Of a stretch of 8,882 nt of DNA, positions 1 to 5,849 are shown piece by piece. Where the stretch lies: contig DQHR01000060.1 in NCBI GenBank assembly GCA_003531155.1, positions 1-8,882 of the forward strand. Reading direction: 5' to 3'. Both the position numbers and the translations under genes were made by a program. The stretch's first letter is position 1; each line of letters opens with the position of its first letter. The notes beneath the pieces are model-generated. The model did no database searches. It was not told where the DNA came from and was given only the letters and a program-made list of their open reading frames with translations. This stretch comes from Bacteroidales bacterium. Lineage in GTDB: Bacteria; Bacteroidota; Bacteroidia; Bacteroidales; Tenuifilaceae.

Positions 1-261
1 TACCTTCATTTGCCTACGAGTAAACTTTTAGAAAATATCCATAAAAGAGGAAGGGAATATGAGCAGACAATAACAGCTGAATATCTCGAAGAAATACAAA
101 AAGGCTATTTCGATTTCTTTAGGCAGCATCCAGAATACACCTTTCTGATAATCGACACCTCAAACATCGATTTTGTTTCAAATTCTGCTGATTATCTTAA
201 ACTTAAGAATGAGATTTTTGACAAAACCTATCCAAAAGGAATGCATACGGTCACTTTTTAG
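1..261 (+). CDS. Deoxynucleoside kinase, C-terminal part (5' end outside window)
   Basis: The reading frame is open from base 1 and ends at a TAG at 259-261, giving the last 86 residues of a protein that begins before the window. The segment KRGREYEQ (residues 15-22 of the visible part) with the following AEYLEEIQKGYFDFF resembles the arginine-rich LID region and next helix of the deoxynucleoside kinase family (dCK/dGK/dNK type). These cytoplasmic salvage enzymes phosphorylate deoxynucleosides with ATP; the LID arginines contact the phosphates. The final stretch TFLIIDTSNIDFV also fits the C-terminal strand of this fold. The P-loop and substrate-specificity residues are upstream and not visible, so the preferred nucleoside cannot be read. 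A TTG at position 10 is an internal leucine codon, not a start. No convincing terminator follows before the next gene. Confidence 0.8.
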   Translation, partial: YLHLPTSKLLENIHKRGREYEQTITAEYLEEIQKGYFDFFRQHPEYTFLIIDTSNIDFVSNSADYLKLKNEIFDKTYPKGMHTVTF

Positions 262-290
262 TGATGATTACAATTTTTTAAAACATAAAC

Positions 291-322
291 TTTCTTTTTT
301 TGCGAAAAGAGTAGTATGTTTG
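291..322 (+). promoter_or_regulatory. Likely promoter of the lipoprotein gene (Bacteroidota type)
   Basis: TATGTTTG at 315-322 matches the Bacteroidota -7 consensus TAnnTTTG exactly. TTTC at 291-294 lies 20 bases upstream and is one mismatch from the -33 TTTG box. Transcription would begin near 328, leaving an A-rich leader of about 45 bases before the ATG at 373. A closer TTTG at 299-302 is too near to act as the -33 box. The call rests on the motif only. Confidence 0.5.
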
Positions 323-372
323 TAAGTCTGTATACTTAAGGATAAAAAACCAAACAAAAAAATACGTAGATT

Positions 373-2088
373 ATGAAAAAAATCAGGTTCCAACATCTTA
401 CATTCATCGTTGTAATAGCTCTTATTTTGGCTGCTTGCGGTGGTGCTGAAAAGATGAAACAACTCCCAGAAGGAGTTAAATTTAAAGCAACTCCCGCTCC
501 GATGGAAGTAAATGGCAACAAAGTTAAAGTTGCTATCGAAGGCACAATTCCAGGTAAGTATTTTAACAAAAAAGCTATTGTTGATGTAACTCCAGTTCTA
601 GTTTACGAAGGTGGTGAACTTCCTTTAGCAGTTAAAGTTCTTCAAGGTGAAGAGGTTCAAGCGAACAACCAAGTTATTGGCTACGAGGCAGGTGGTAGTT
701 TTAAGCACGAAGTTGAGTTTGATTATAAAGATGAAATGTTTAAATCTCACCTTGAATTACGCTTCGTTATTACTTATAAAGATAAGAAAATACCTTTCGA
801 TGCTCCATATAAAGTATGTGATGGTATTCTAGCAACTTACAAACTTGTTGATATCGATCCAAAACCAACAATGTTAAAGGAAAATAGTTTCCAACGTATT
901 GTTCCTGAGAAGAAAGAAGGTCAAATCAATTTTGTTATTTCTAAGGCTGATGTTCGTAAATCTGAACTAACCAAAGAAGAGGTTAAAATGCTTCAAGATT
1001 TTATTGCAAAATCAGTTGTTGATTCTACTAAAGAGTTTAAAGGAATTAACGTTTCGGCTTATGCTTCCCCAGATGGTCCAGAGGCTGACAACGCTAAACT
1101 TTCAGTTGATCGTGGTAAGAGCACTGAAAAATGGTTAACTGATATTTTCAAGAAAGCAAAGATTGACACTAAAGCTAATAACTATGTAAGTGTTCAAACT
1201 ACTTCAGAAGACTGGGATGGTTTCCAATCTTTAATTGCTGCTTCTGACGTACAAGATAAAGAGCTTATTCTTCGCGTTCTTTCTATGTACTCCGATCCTG
1301 CTGTTCGTGAGAAAGAAATCAAAAACTTATCAAAAGTTTATTTAGTTCTTGCTGAAAAAATTCTTCCTCAGCTACGTCGTTCAAAAATGACTGCTAATAT
1401 CAATTTAGTTGGTTATTCTGATGATCAATTAAAATCTATGATTGAAGGTAATACTTATGATAGCCTTAAACTTGAAGAGATAATGTACGGTGTTACTTTG
1501 ATTGCTGACGCTGACAAGAAAATTGAGGTTTACAATAAGGTTGCTGAGAAATACAACGATATTCGTGCCATCAATAATGTTGCTTACCTATATTTAGTTA
1601 AGAAAGATTTAGCTAATGCTAAGGTTGCTCTTGCTAAAGCTGCAGAATCAAATGAGCCTTCAATTCTTAACAACCGTGGTTGTGTTGCTTTATTAGAAGG
1701 CGATGTTGATGGTGCTGAGAAATTATTTGCTTCTGCAACCAATGCTGGACCAGATGTAAAATATAACCTAGGTATCATTGCTGTTATTAAGAACCAATAC
1801 CCAGCTGCTGTTGAGTATCTTGCTGGTTCAGATTCTTTCAACCAAGGTCTTTCTTTATTATTAACTGGTAAAACTGATGCAGCTAAGAATACTTTCTCAA
1901 AAGTTGAATCAGCAAAAGGTTTCTATGGCTTAGCAATTGTAGGTGCTCGTATGACAGATGAGTCAATGGCTCTAAACAATTTACGCACTGCAGTTGGTAA
2001 AGATGCTACTTTAAAAGCTCGTGCTAAGAACGATCAAGAATTCCGTAACTATTTCCAAAACGATGCTTTCAAAGCTATTGTTGAGTAA
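373..2088 (+). CDS. Lipoprotein with OmpA-like segment and C-terminal TPR repeats
   Basis: A 571-residue protein starting at ATG 373. Residues 1-22 form a lipoprotein signal peptide: MKKIR charged end, hydrophobic core, and lipobox L-A-A-C with Cys22 as the lipidated residue. Residues about 30-160 look beta-rich and are of unknown function. Residues about 222-260 resemble an OmpA-C motif: NVSAYASPDGPE, then N240, L243, S244 and R247 (the N..LS..R pattern). The aspartate that normally binds diaminopimelate in the TD motif appears to be replaced, whereas the arginine is kept, so peptidoglycan binding is uncertain. From about residue 378 to 545 alanine-rich helical pairs such as AINNVAYLYLVKKDLANAKV and SILNNRGCVALLEGDVDGAE indicate TPR-like repeats. 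The protein resembles a widespread Bacteroidales lipoprotein family, possibly the one annotated as an immunoreactive antigen of about 61 kDa, but I am not certain of that name. The residues after Cys22 (GGAEK) are not the strongly acidic surface-export signal, so a periplasm-facing location is more likely. Arginine codons are mostly CGT, suggesting strong expression. It is flanked by its own promoter and terminator. Confidence 0.85.
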   Translation: MKKIRFQHLTFIVVIALILAACGGAEKMKQLPEGVKFKATPAPMEVNGNKVKVAIEGTIPGKYFNKKAIVDVTPVLVYEGGELPLAVKVLQGEEVQANNQVIGYEAGGSFKHEVEFDYKDEMFKSHLELRFVITYKDKKIPFDAPYKVCDGILATYKLVDIDPKPTMLKENSFQRIVPEKKEGQINFVISKADVRKSELTKEEVKMLQDFIAKSVVDSTKEFKGINVSAYASPDGPEADNAKLSVDRGKSTEKWLTDIFKKAKIDTKANNYVSVQTTSEDWDGFQSLIAASDVQDKELILRVLSMYSDPAVREKEIKNLSKVYLVLAEKILPQLRRSKMTANINLVGYSDDQLKSMIEGNTYDSLKLEEIMYGVTLIADADKKIEVYNKVAEKYNDIRAINNVAYLYLVKKDLANAKVALAKAAESNEPSILNNRGCVALLEGDVDGAEKLFASATNAGPDVKYNLGIIAVIKNQYPAAVEYLAGSDSFNQGLSLLLTGKTDAAKNTFSKVESAKGFYGLAIVGARMTDESMALNNLRTAVGKDATLKARAKNDQEFRNYFQNDAFKAIVE

Positions 2089-2108
2089 ATAATTATAGTA
2101 TTAAATAT

Positions 2109-2139
2109 AAAATAGGCTGCTCATTGAGCAGCCTATTTT
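2109..2139. terminator. Bidirectional intrinsic terminator between convergent genes
   Basis: A perfect 14-bp inverted repeat (2109-2122 and 2126-2139) encloses a 3-base loop. The core is GGCTGCTC/GAGCAGCC, and the A-rich outer ends give a T-run on either strand. It lies 21 bases after the lipoprotein stop and 26 bases beyond the stop of the convergent methyltransferase gene, so it can end both transcripts. Confidence 0.9.
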
Positions 2140-2164
2140 ATTTCATGCTAAGCTGAGGGAAAGA

Positions 2165-2704
2165 TTATTTATTCAGTTTTGAGAAAAAGTCCCATAGAAC
2201 AATCCCTGCCGAAACTGAAATATTGAAGGAATGTTTGGTTCCAAATTGAGGTATTTCAATACATTCATCTGATAAATTAATTACTTCTTGTTCAACTCCC
2301 CTTAGCTCATTTCCAAAAACCAAAGCATATTTACAATCTATATTTGGCTTATATTTCATTAAATCGATGCTACCAACTGTTTGCTCAAGAGAAATCACTT
2401 TATAACCATTTCCTTTCAGATTTTTGATTGCTTCAGTGTTCTTTTCATAGTACTCCCATGTAACTGAGTCCTCTGCTCCGAGCGCTGTTTTGTGGATTTC
2501 TTTATTTGGTGGAGTCCCAGTTATTCCACAAAGTATAATCTTCTCTATTAGTAGTGCATCTGAAGTTCTAAAAACTGAACCTATATTGTTTAGGCTTCTG
2601 ATATTATCGAGAACAACAACAATCGGGGTTTTATTAGATTCTTTAAATTCATCTAATGTTCTACGATTCAATTCTTTATTCTCGAGTTTGCGATTATCTA
2701 TCAT
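2165..2704 (-). CDS. SpoU/TrmH-family RNA 2'-O-methyltransferase
   Basis: A SPOUT-class, S-adenosylmethionine-dependent RNA ribose methyltransferase of 179 residues from the ATG at 2704. The three SpoU motifs are present: motif 1 NIRSLNNIGSVFRT (residues 34-47, with Asn40 and Arg46), motif 2 FGNELRGV (130-137, with Glu133), and motif 3 IPQFGTKHSFNISVSAG (151-167, with Asn161). Motifs 2 and 3 build the trefoil-knot cofactor site, and the conserved arginine of motif 1 is catalytic in TrmH. The protein is little more than the bare catalytic domain, without the L30e-like N-terminal domain of RlmB-type enzymes. tRNA is therefore a reasonable target, but neither the nucleotide nor the substrate can be assigned. 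The frame extends to a TTG at 2722, but that codon lies inside the probable -7 promoter element, so ATG 2704 is preferred. The gene is divergent from sucC with a 73-base gap. Confidence 0.88.
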   Translation of the reverse strand: MIDNRKLENKELNRRTLDEFKESNKTPIVVVLDNIRSLNNIGSVFRTSDALLIEKIILCGITGTPPNKEIHKTALGAEDSVTWEYYEKNTEAIKNLKGNGYKVISLEQTVGSIDLMKYKPNIDCKYALVFGNELRGVEQEVINLSDECIEIPQFGTKHSFNISVSAGIVLWDFFSKLNK

Positions 2705-2719
2705 TGTTTTTGTTTTTTG

Positions 2720-2727
2720 CAAAGGTA
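2720..2727 (-). promoter_or_regulatory. -7 promoter element of the RNA methyltransferase gene
   Basis: Read on the minus strand this is TACCTTTG, an exact match to TAnnTTTG. It ends 15 bases before the ATG at 2704, so the transcript would have a very short A-rich leader. No TTTG is found at the expected 19-21 base distance; the nearest is 32 bases upstream. This is therefore supported by the -7 box and its position only. The divergent sucC promoter must lie in the same 73 bases; the best sucC candidate is TAATTTAG at 2744-2751, one mismatch from consensus. Confidence 0.5.
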
Positions 2728-2777
2728 GATAATCCTTTTTTTGTAATTTAGAGGCAGCCCAAACAAATATAAATCAT

Positions 2778-3965
2778 ATGAATATTCACGAATACCAAGC
2801 TAAGCAATTATTGCAGGAGTCGGGAGTTCCCGTTCCGATGAGTATCCTTGCTTATACTCCACAAGAAGCGGTTGTGGCCGCTAAAGACATTTTTGAAAAA
2901 ACTGGCACAGATGAAATTGCCGTTAAAGCCCAAATTCATTCAGGCGGAAGAGGTAAAGGAGGTGGAGTAAAAATTGCTCACAACCTCGAAGAAGTTGAAA
3001 AATATGCAAGCCAAATTATTGGAATGACTCTCGTAACCCATCAAACTGGCCCTGTTGGGAAGTTGGTGCGTAAGGTAATTGTTCAGCAAGGTATTTACCA
3101 ATCAGGTCCTTCGAAGGTGAAGGAGTACTATGTTAGCATATTGCTCAACAGAGCGATTGGCAGGAATATGGTTGTATATTCATCTCAGGGAGGAATGGAT
3201 ATTGAGGCAGTTGCTGCACAAACCCCAGAGTTGATATTTAAGGAAGAGATTCATCCCGTGGGACTACAAGCCTATCAGGCTAGGCGTATAGGATTCAACC
3301 TTGGATTAAGGGATAAAGCCCTTTCGCAGATGGTTAAATGCATACTCGCAATGTACGATACATACATTAAAAATGATTTATCGCTACTAGAGATTAACCC
3401 TCTTGTTAAAACTGCAAATGATGATATTTTTGCCGTTGATGCAAAGATTGCTATTGAGGATAATGCTTTGTATCGTCATCCAAACCTTGAACTTTTCCGC
3501 GATAAAGATGAAGAGGATCCTGCTGAAGTTGAAGCAGGTGAGAACAACCTTAACTTCGTTAAACTTGATGGAAATGTTGGCTGTATGGTAAATGGTGCCG
3601 GATTGGCGATGGCAACAATGGATATTATTAAATTATCTGGAGGCGACCCAGCAAACTTCTTAGATGTTGGTGGCGGAGCAAACGCCAAAACGGTAGCTGC
3701 TGGTTTTAGAATAATTCTAAAGGATCCCAATGTAAAAGCAATTTTGATAAATATTTTTGGTGGTATTGTTCGCTGCGATAGAGTTGCTCAGGGTGTTGTT
3801 GATGCTTATAAGGAGATTGGTAATATATCTGTCCCTGTAATAGTTCGCTTACAGGGAACAAATGCTAAAGAAGGAAAGGATTTAATAGACCAATCAGGCT
3901 TACATGTTTCGTCAGCAATTTCGTTGCAGGAGGCTGCGAACCTTGTTAAACAGGCAGTTGTTTAA
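2778..3965 (+). CDS. sucC: Succinyl-CoA synthetase (ADP-forming) beta subunit
   Basis: The beta subunit of succinate-CoA ligase, which joins with the alpha subunit SucD to interconvert succinyl-CoA and succinate while making ATP (or GTP), in the cytoplasmic TCA cycle. It has 395 residues from ATG 2778, close to the usual 385-400. The N-terminal ATP-grasp domain (about 1-240) begins with the typical MNIHEYQAKQLL. It holds the nucleotide loop GGRGKGGG (56-63) and the metal-binding pair Asn207 (in LEINPL) and Asp221 (in FAVDAKI). The C-terminal CoA-ligase domain (about 260-395) contains VNGAGLAMATMD (271-282), GGDPANFLDVGGGA (288-301) and INIFGGIVRCD (325-335). Nothing looks damaged. ADP versus GDP preference cannot be read reliably. 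No sucD is adjacent: a terminator follows immediately, so the alpha subunit must be encoded elsewhere. No clear ribosome binding site is seen, only an A/T-rich leader. Confidence 0.97.
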   Translation: MNIHEYQAKQLLQESGVPVPMSILAYTPQEAVVAAKDIFEKTGTDEIAVKAQIHSGGRGKGGGVKIAHNLEEVEKYASQIIGMTLVTHQTGPVGKLVRKVIVQQGIYQSGPSKVKEYYVSILLNRAIGRNMVVYSSQGGMDIEAVAAQTPELIFKEEIHPVGLQAYQARRIGFNLGLRDKALSQMVKCILAMYDTYIKNDLSLLEINPLVKTANDDIFAVDAKIAIEDNALYRHPNLELFRDKDEEDPAEVEAGENNLNFVKLDGNVGCMVNGAGLAMATMDIIKLSGGDPANFLDVGGGANAKTVAAGFRIILKDPNVKAILINIFGGIVRCDRVAQGVVDAYKEIGNISVPVIVRLQGTNAKEGKDLIDQSGLHVSSAISLQEAANLVKQAVV

Positions 3966-3971
3966 ATTGAT

Positions 3972-4002
3972 AAAAAAACCGAGGTAAATCCTCGGTTTTT
4001 TT
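3972..4002. terminator. Bidirectional intrinsic terminator after sucC
   Basis: A perfect 13-bp inverted repeat (3972-3984 and 3990-4002) with a 5-base loop TAAAT. Its core is CCGAGG/CCTCGG, flanked by seven A on one side and seven T on the other. It begins 6 bases after the sucC stop and ends 5 bases from the stop of the convergent DUF2892 gene, so it serves both strands. Confidence 0.93.
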
Positions 4003-4007
4003 ATTAT

Positions 4008-4208
4008 CTATAGTGATTTTGCTTCCTTATCAGAACATGTAGTACATCCAAAAATAGAGTAAAGCGGGCAGTAGTTAATAAAAGCAGTAAGAATTGGGAT
4101 TATAGCAATTAAACCCCACCAGCTTTGATATACAATTCCAATAGAAGCTGCGATAACACCAATGACTAATCTTATAATCATATCGACTTTACCTACATTC
4201 TTTTTCAT
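4008..4208 (-). CDS. Small DUF2892 (YgaP-type membrane domain) inner-membrane protein
   Basis: A 66-residue protein from ATG 4208. The pattern is that of DUF2892, the membrane domain also found at the C-terminus of YgaP rhodanese: NVGKVDMIIRLVIG at the start, WWGLIAIIPILTAFINYCPLY in the middle, then FGCTTC. Two membrane segments are predicted, at about residues 10-27 and 30-50, in a short hairpin. Cys47, Cys55 and Cys58 (a CxxC) near the end of the second segment are typical of the family. Their role, perhaps sulfur or redox chemistry, is not established here, and no rhodanese domain is attached. The gene lies 54 bases downstream of the arginine deiminase gene on the same strand and may be co-transcribed with it, ending at the shared terminator. 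No exact promoter motif was seen in the gap. Confidence 0.87.
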   Translation of the reverse strand: MKKNVGKVDMIIRLVIGVIAASIGIVYQSWWGLIAIIPILTAFINYCPLYSIFGCTTCSDKEAKSL

Positions 4209-4262
4209 TTGTTAAAGTTTAAATAGTTAATATGTAAACAAATAAAAAAAGAAAAATGTTCA

Positions 4263-5528
4263 TTACCAGTTTATTGCTTTTCGTCGAACAGGCATCGTCA
4301 TACATCTCGCGCCTCCACCACCGCGAGGAAGTTCATTTCCATCAATGGTTAGGACATATTTTTTATATGCGTTTAGGTTAATTTTATCTGCAAGAACATC
4401 CTTTGCTCTAATAATTTCAAAGCCGTTTTTATGCATCTCGTCCATTGTATAGGTATTTCTTGAGTATCCTATCACTTTGCCGGGGCCAATGGCAAAGAAA
4501 TTAGCACCGCTATGCCATTGCTCTCGCTCTTGAACCCAAGGATCGCGTGTGCCACCACATATAATTGGTTTAAGATCCATGCCTAATCCTTTTAATGCGG
4601 TTAGCAGATTTTCAACGGTCTTAATTTCAAGTACTTTCCCGTTCTGAACTGTTATTTGTACTGTTTGATAACGATTTGGTTTAAGTATGACAGGTTCAAA
4701 CACCATACACTTATCGACATCAAGTAATGTAAAAACCATATCGAGGTGAATAAACGACTCAGGTGATTCAGGTAGTTCTTGAACAAGAATATATCGCTTG
4801 CCCTTATCTTTCAATGCGAGAAGTTTACTTAATACAAAATCGATGGCATATGTAGTTGTTCTAATGCTGCTCCCAATTAAAAGGATATCATCACGAGCAA
4901 TGAGTACATCACCACCTTCAATAGTAGTTTTATCAGTACTTTCAAAATCAAGAGGATTTATTGTTGTAGTTTCAAACACTCCAGAGTATTTAAATATGGC
5001 CTCCATAATAATACACTCTAAATCTCTAACTCTGTTCGCCATTCGTGAAATTAATACTTTATCACGAACGGATATTGATGCATCTCGAGTGAAATAGAAA
5101 TTGTAGAGTGGCGGAAGGGAAAACCTTTCGTGACTAAGGAAATTGGTTAAATTATTTCTTTTTAAAGGTACTCCTACTATTAATAAGTTAGCTAGTTCTT
5201 TAGCAGGGATATTTAAAAGTTCGTCAATCAAATAGATGGCATTTTCGTGCTTACAAATGGTTGTAACCAATTCCTGCTTTGAGGCATCGTTCGTGAGGAC
5301 TTTGCAAAGAAGATCCTGTACCTGATAAGTTTTAGAAACCTTTGAAAGGACACCACTAAGTTGGGAATATTCCTTACGGGCAATTGACAGATTGAGAATA
5401 TCGCTATACAGTGCGCGTTGAGCATTTTGCGGAGTCATGTTTTCAACCTCTGCGCCTGGAGTATGAAGTATAACCCCTTCAAGTTCTCCTACCTCAGAGT
5501 TAATGCTAATGTTGATTTTATCGCTCAT
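4263..5528 (-). CDS. arcA: Arginine deiminase (arginine -> citrulline + ammonia)
   Basis: A guanidine-modifying hydrolase of the arginine deiminase family, acting in the cytoplasm. It has 421 residues from the ATG at 5528; the frame opens with a TTG two codons earlier, which is less likely. The catalytic set is complete. Counting from the ATG, these are Asp149 in FTRDAS, Glu204 in IEGGDV, His261 and Asp263 in HLDMVFT, and the nucleophile Cys409 in GGGGARCMTMP near the C-terminus. This matches the Cys/His/Glu/Asp set of mycoplasmal ADI, and the length is normal for the family (about 410). The segment after FTRD differs from the common FTRDPF, having Ala-Ser, which may mark a Bacteroidota subgroup. 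No ornithine carbamoyltransferase, carbamate kinase or arginine/ornithine antiporter gene is adjacent, so the ATP-yielding part of the ADI pathway is not clustered here. A related amidinotransferase activity is possible but less likely. The only same-strand neighbour is the small DUF2892 gene. Confidence 0.9.
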   Translation of the reverse strand: MSDKINISINSEVGELEGVILHTPGAEVENMTPQNAQRALYSDILNLSIARKEYSQLSGVLSKVSKTYQVQDLLCKVLTNDASKQELVTTICKHENAIYLIDELLNIPAKELANLLIVGVPLKRNNLTNFLSHERFSLPPLYNFYFTRDASISVRDKVLISRMANRVRDLECIIMEAIFKYSGVFETTTINPLDFESTDKTTIEGGDVLIARDDILLIGSSIRTTTYAIDFVLSKLLALKDKGKRYILVQELPESPESFIHLDMVFTLLDVDKCMVFEPVILKPNRYQTVQITVQNGKVLEIKTVENLLTALKGLGMDLKPIICGGTRDPWVQEREQWHSGANFFAIGPGKVIGYSRNTYTMDEMHKNGFEIIRAKDVLADKINLNAYKKYVLTIDGNELPRGGGGARCMTMPVRRKAINW

Positions 5529-5560
5529 AATCAATCTGTTTTAGTAATTAATCAGTTTGA

Positions 5561-5591
5561 CAAAAATAGTGTAATAAGACGAGATATAAAA
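5561..5591 (-). promoter_or_regulatory. Likely promoter of the arginine deiminase gene
   Basis: On the minus strand TATTTTTG (5568-5561) matches the -7 consensus TAnnTTTG exactly. TTTT (5591-5588) lies 19 bases upstream in place of the -33 TTTG. Transcription would start about 5-7 bases past 5561, giving a leader of roughly 25-30 bases before ATG 5528. Confidence 0.5.
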
Positions 5592-5644
5592 CAATAGCTA
5601 AGCTAGTCATTCTGCACCCAAAAACGTGTTGTTAGTCACGATTA

Positions 5645-5652
5645 TAGGTTTG
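5645..5652 (+). promoter_or_regulatory. -7 promoter element for the candidate small RNA
   Basis: TAGGTTTG matches TAnnTTTG exactly on the + strand. No TTTG is found 19-21 bases upstream; a TTG at 5629-5631 is only 13 bases away. It diverges from the arginine deiminase promoter and is placed correctly for a transcript that ends at the hairpin at 5754-5787. With no protein frame downstream, it would drive a non-coding RNA. Confidence 0.4.
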
Positions 5653-5657
5653 TTGGT

Positions 5658-5787
5658 CAAAACAAAAGATCATGCGGACAAACTAGAATTAACTTTGAGT
5701 TGTGAGAAAAGCATTTATGCTTAAATCTCCGGTGGTTAATTAGTTGTTTAGCTGAAAGGGTCTGCGTAAGTAGACCTTTTCTTTTTT
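5658..5787 (+). ncRNA. Candidate structured small RNA (about 130 nt)
   Basis: This is the main content of the 321-base stretch without a protein gene. A consensus -7 box lies just upstream and an intrinsic terminator closes it. The interior folds into nested helices that I could pair by eye. The outer helix is AACTA (5681-5685) with TAGTT (5741-5745), continued by ATTAAC (5688-5693) with GTTAAT (5735-5740), leaving a GA bulge. Next comes GAGA (5704-5707) with TCTC (5726-5729), then a hairpin AAGCA (5709-5713) with TGCTT (5718-5722) closing the loop TTTA. The only + strand ATG frames inside are 4 and 8 codons long. I do not recognise a known family: it lacks the SRP RNA GGAAG-type apical signature, the tmRNA tRNA-like 3' end, and the long imperfect duplex of 6S RNA. 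Start and function are inferred. Confidence 0.5.
5754..5787 (+). terminator. Intrinsic terminator of the candidate small RNA
   Basis: GAAAGGGTCT (5754-5763) pairs with AGACCTTTTC (5772-5781) over 10 bp, including one G-U pair, around an 8-base loop. Six T follow at 5782-5787. The polarity is clearly + strand, although no + strand protein gene ends nearby, which is the strongest sign of a non-coding transcript here. Confidence 0.75.
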
Positions 5788-5799
5788 GGTAATACAAAT

Positions 5800-5837
5800 A
5801 ATAAAGAGGTACAACCAATTGATTGTGCCTCTTTATT
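5800..5837 (-). terminator. Intrinsic terminator of gcvP
   Basis: Two 15-base arms (5800-5814 and 5823-5837) pair with a single mismatch position around an 8-base loop. They lie 13 bases past the gcvP stop codon. Read on the minus strand the hairpin ends in CTCTTTATTTGTATT, a moderately T-rich tail. It is distinct from, and back to back with, the + strand terminator at 5754-5787. Confidence 0.75.
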
Positions 5838-5849
5838 GTAAGAGATTTG

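Noticed and set aside
2705..2722. TTG start adding six residues to the RNA methyltransferase
   Set aside because: The TTG lies within the probable -7 element, and the added residues are low-complexity K/T/Q. ATG 2704 gives the usual family N-terminus.
4798..5097. A 99-codon + strand open frame inside the arginine deiminase gene, and similar frames inside gcvP, sucC and the lipoprotein gene
   Set aside because: All lie opposite or out of frame with clearly recognised genes and show no motif of their own.
5529..5534. TTG start two codons upstream of the arginine deiminase ATG
   Set aside because: It would only add two residues, and an in-frame ATG follows at once at 5528.
5658..5787. Known housekeeping RNA (SRP RNA, tmRNA, 6S, RNase P) or tRNA
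   Set aside because: No characteristic signatures were found: no SRP apical motif, no tRNA-like acceptor or CCA end, no long imperfect 6S duplex, and it is too short for RNase P RNA.
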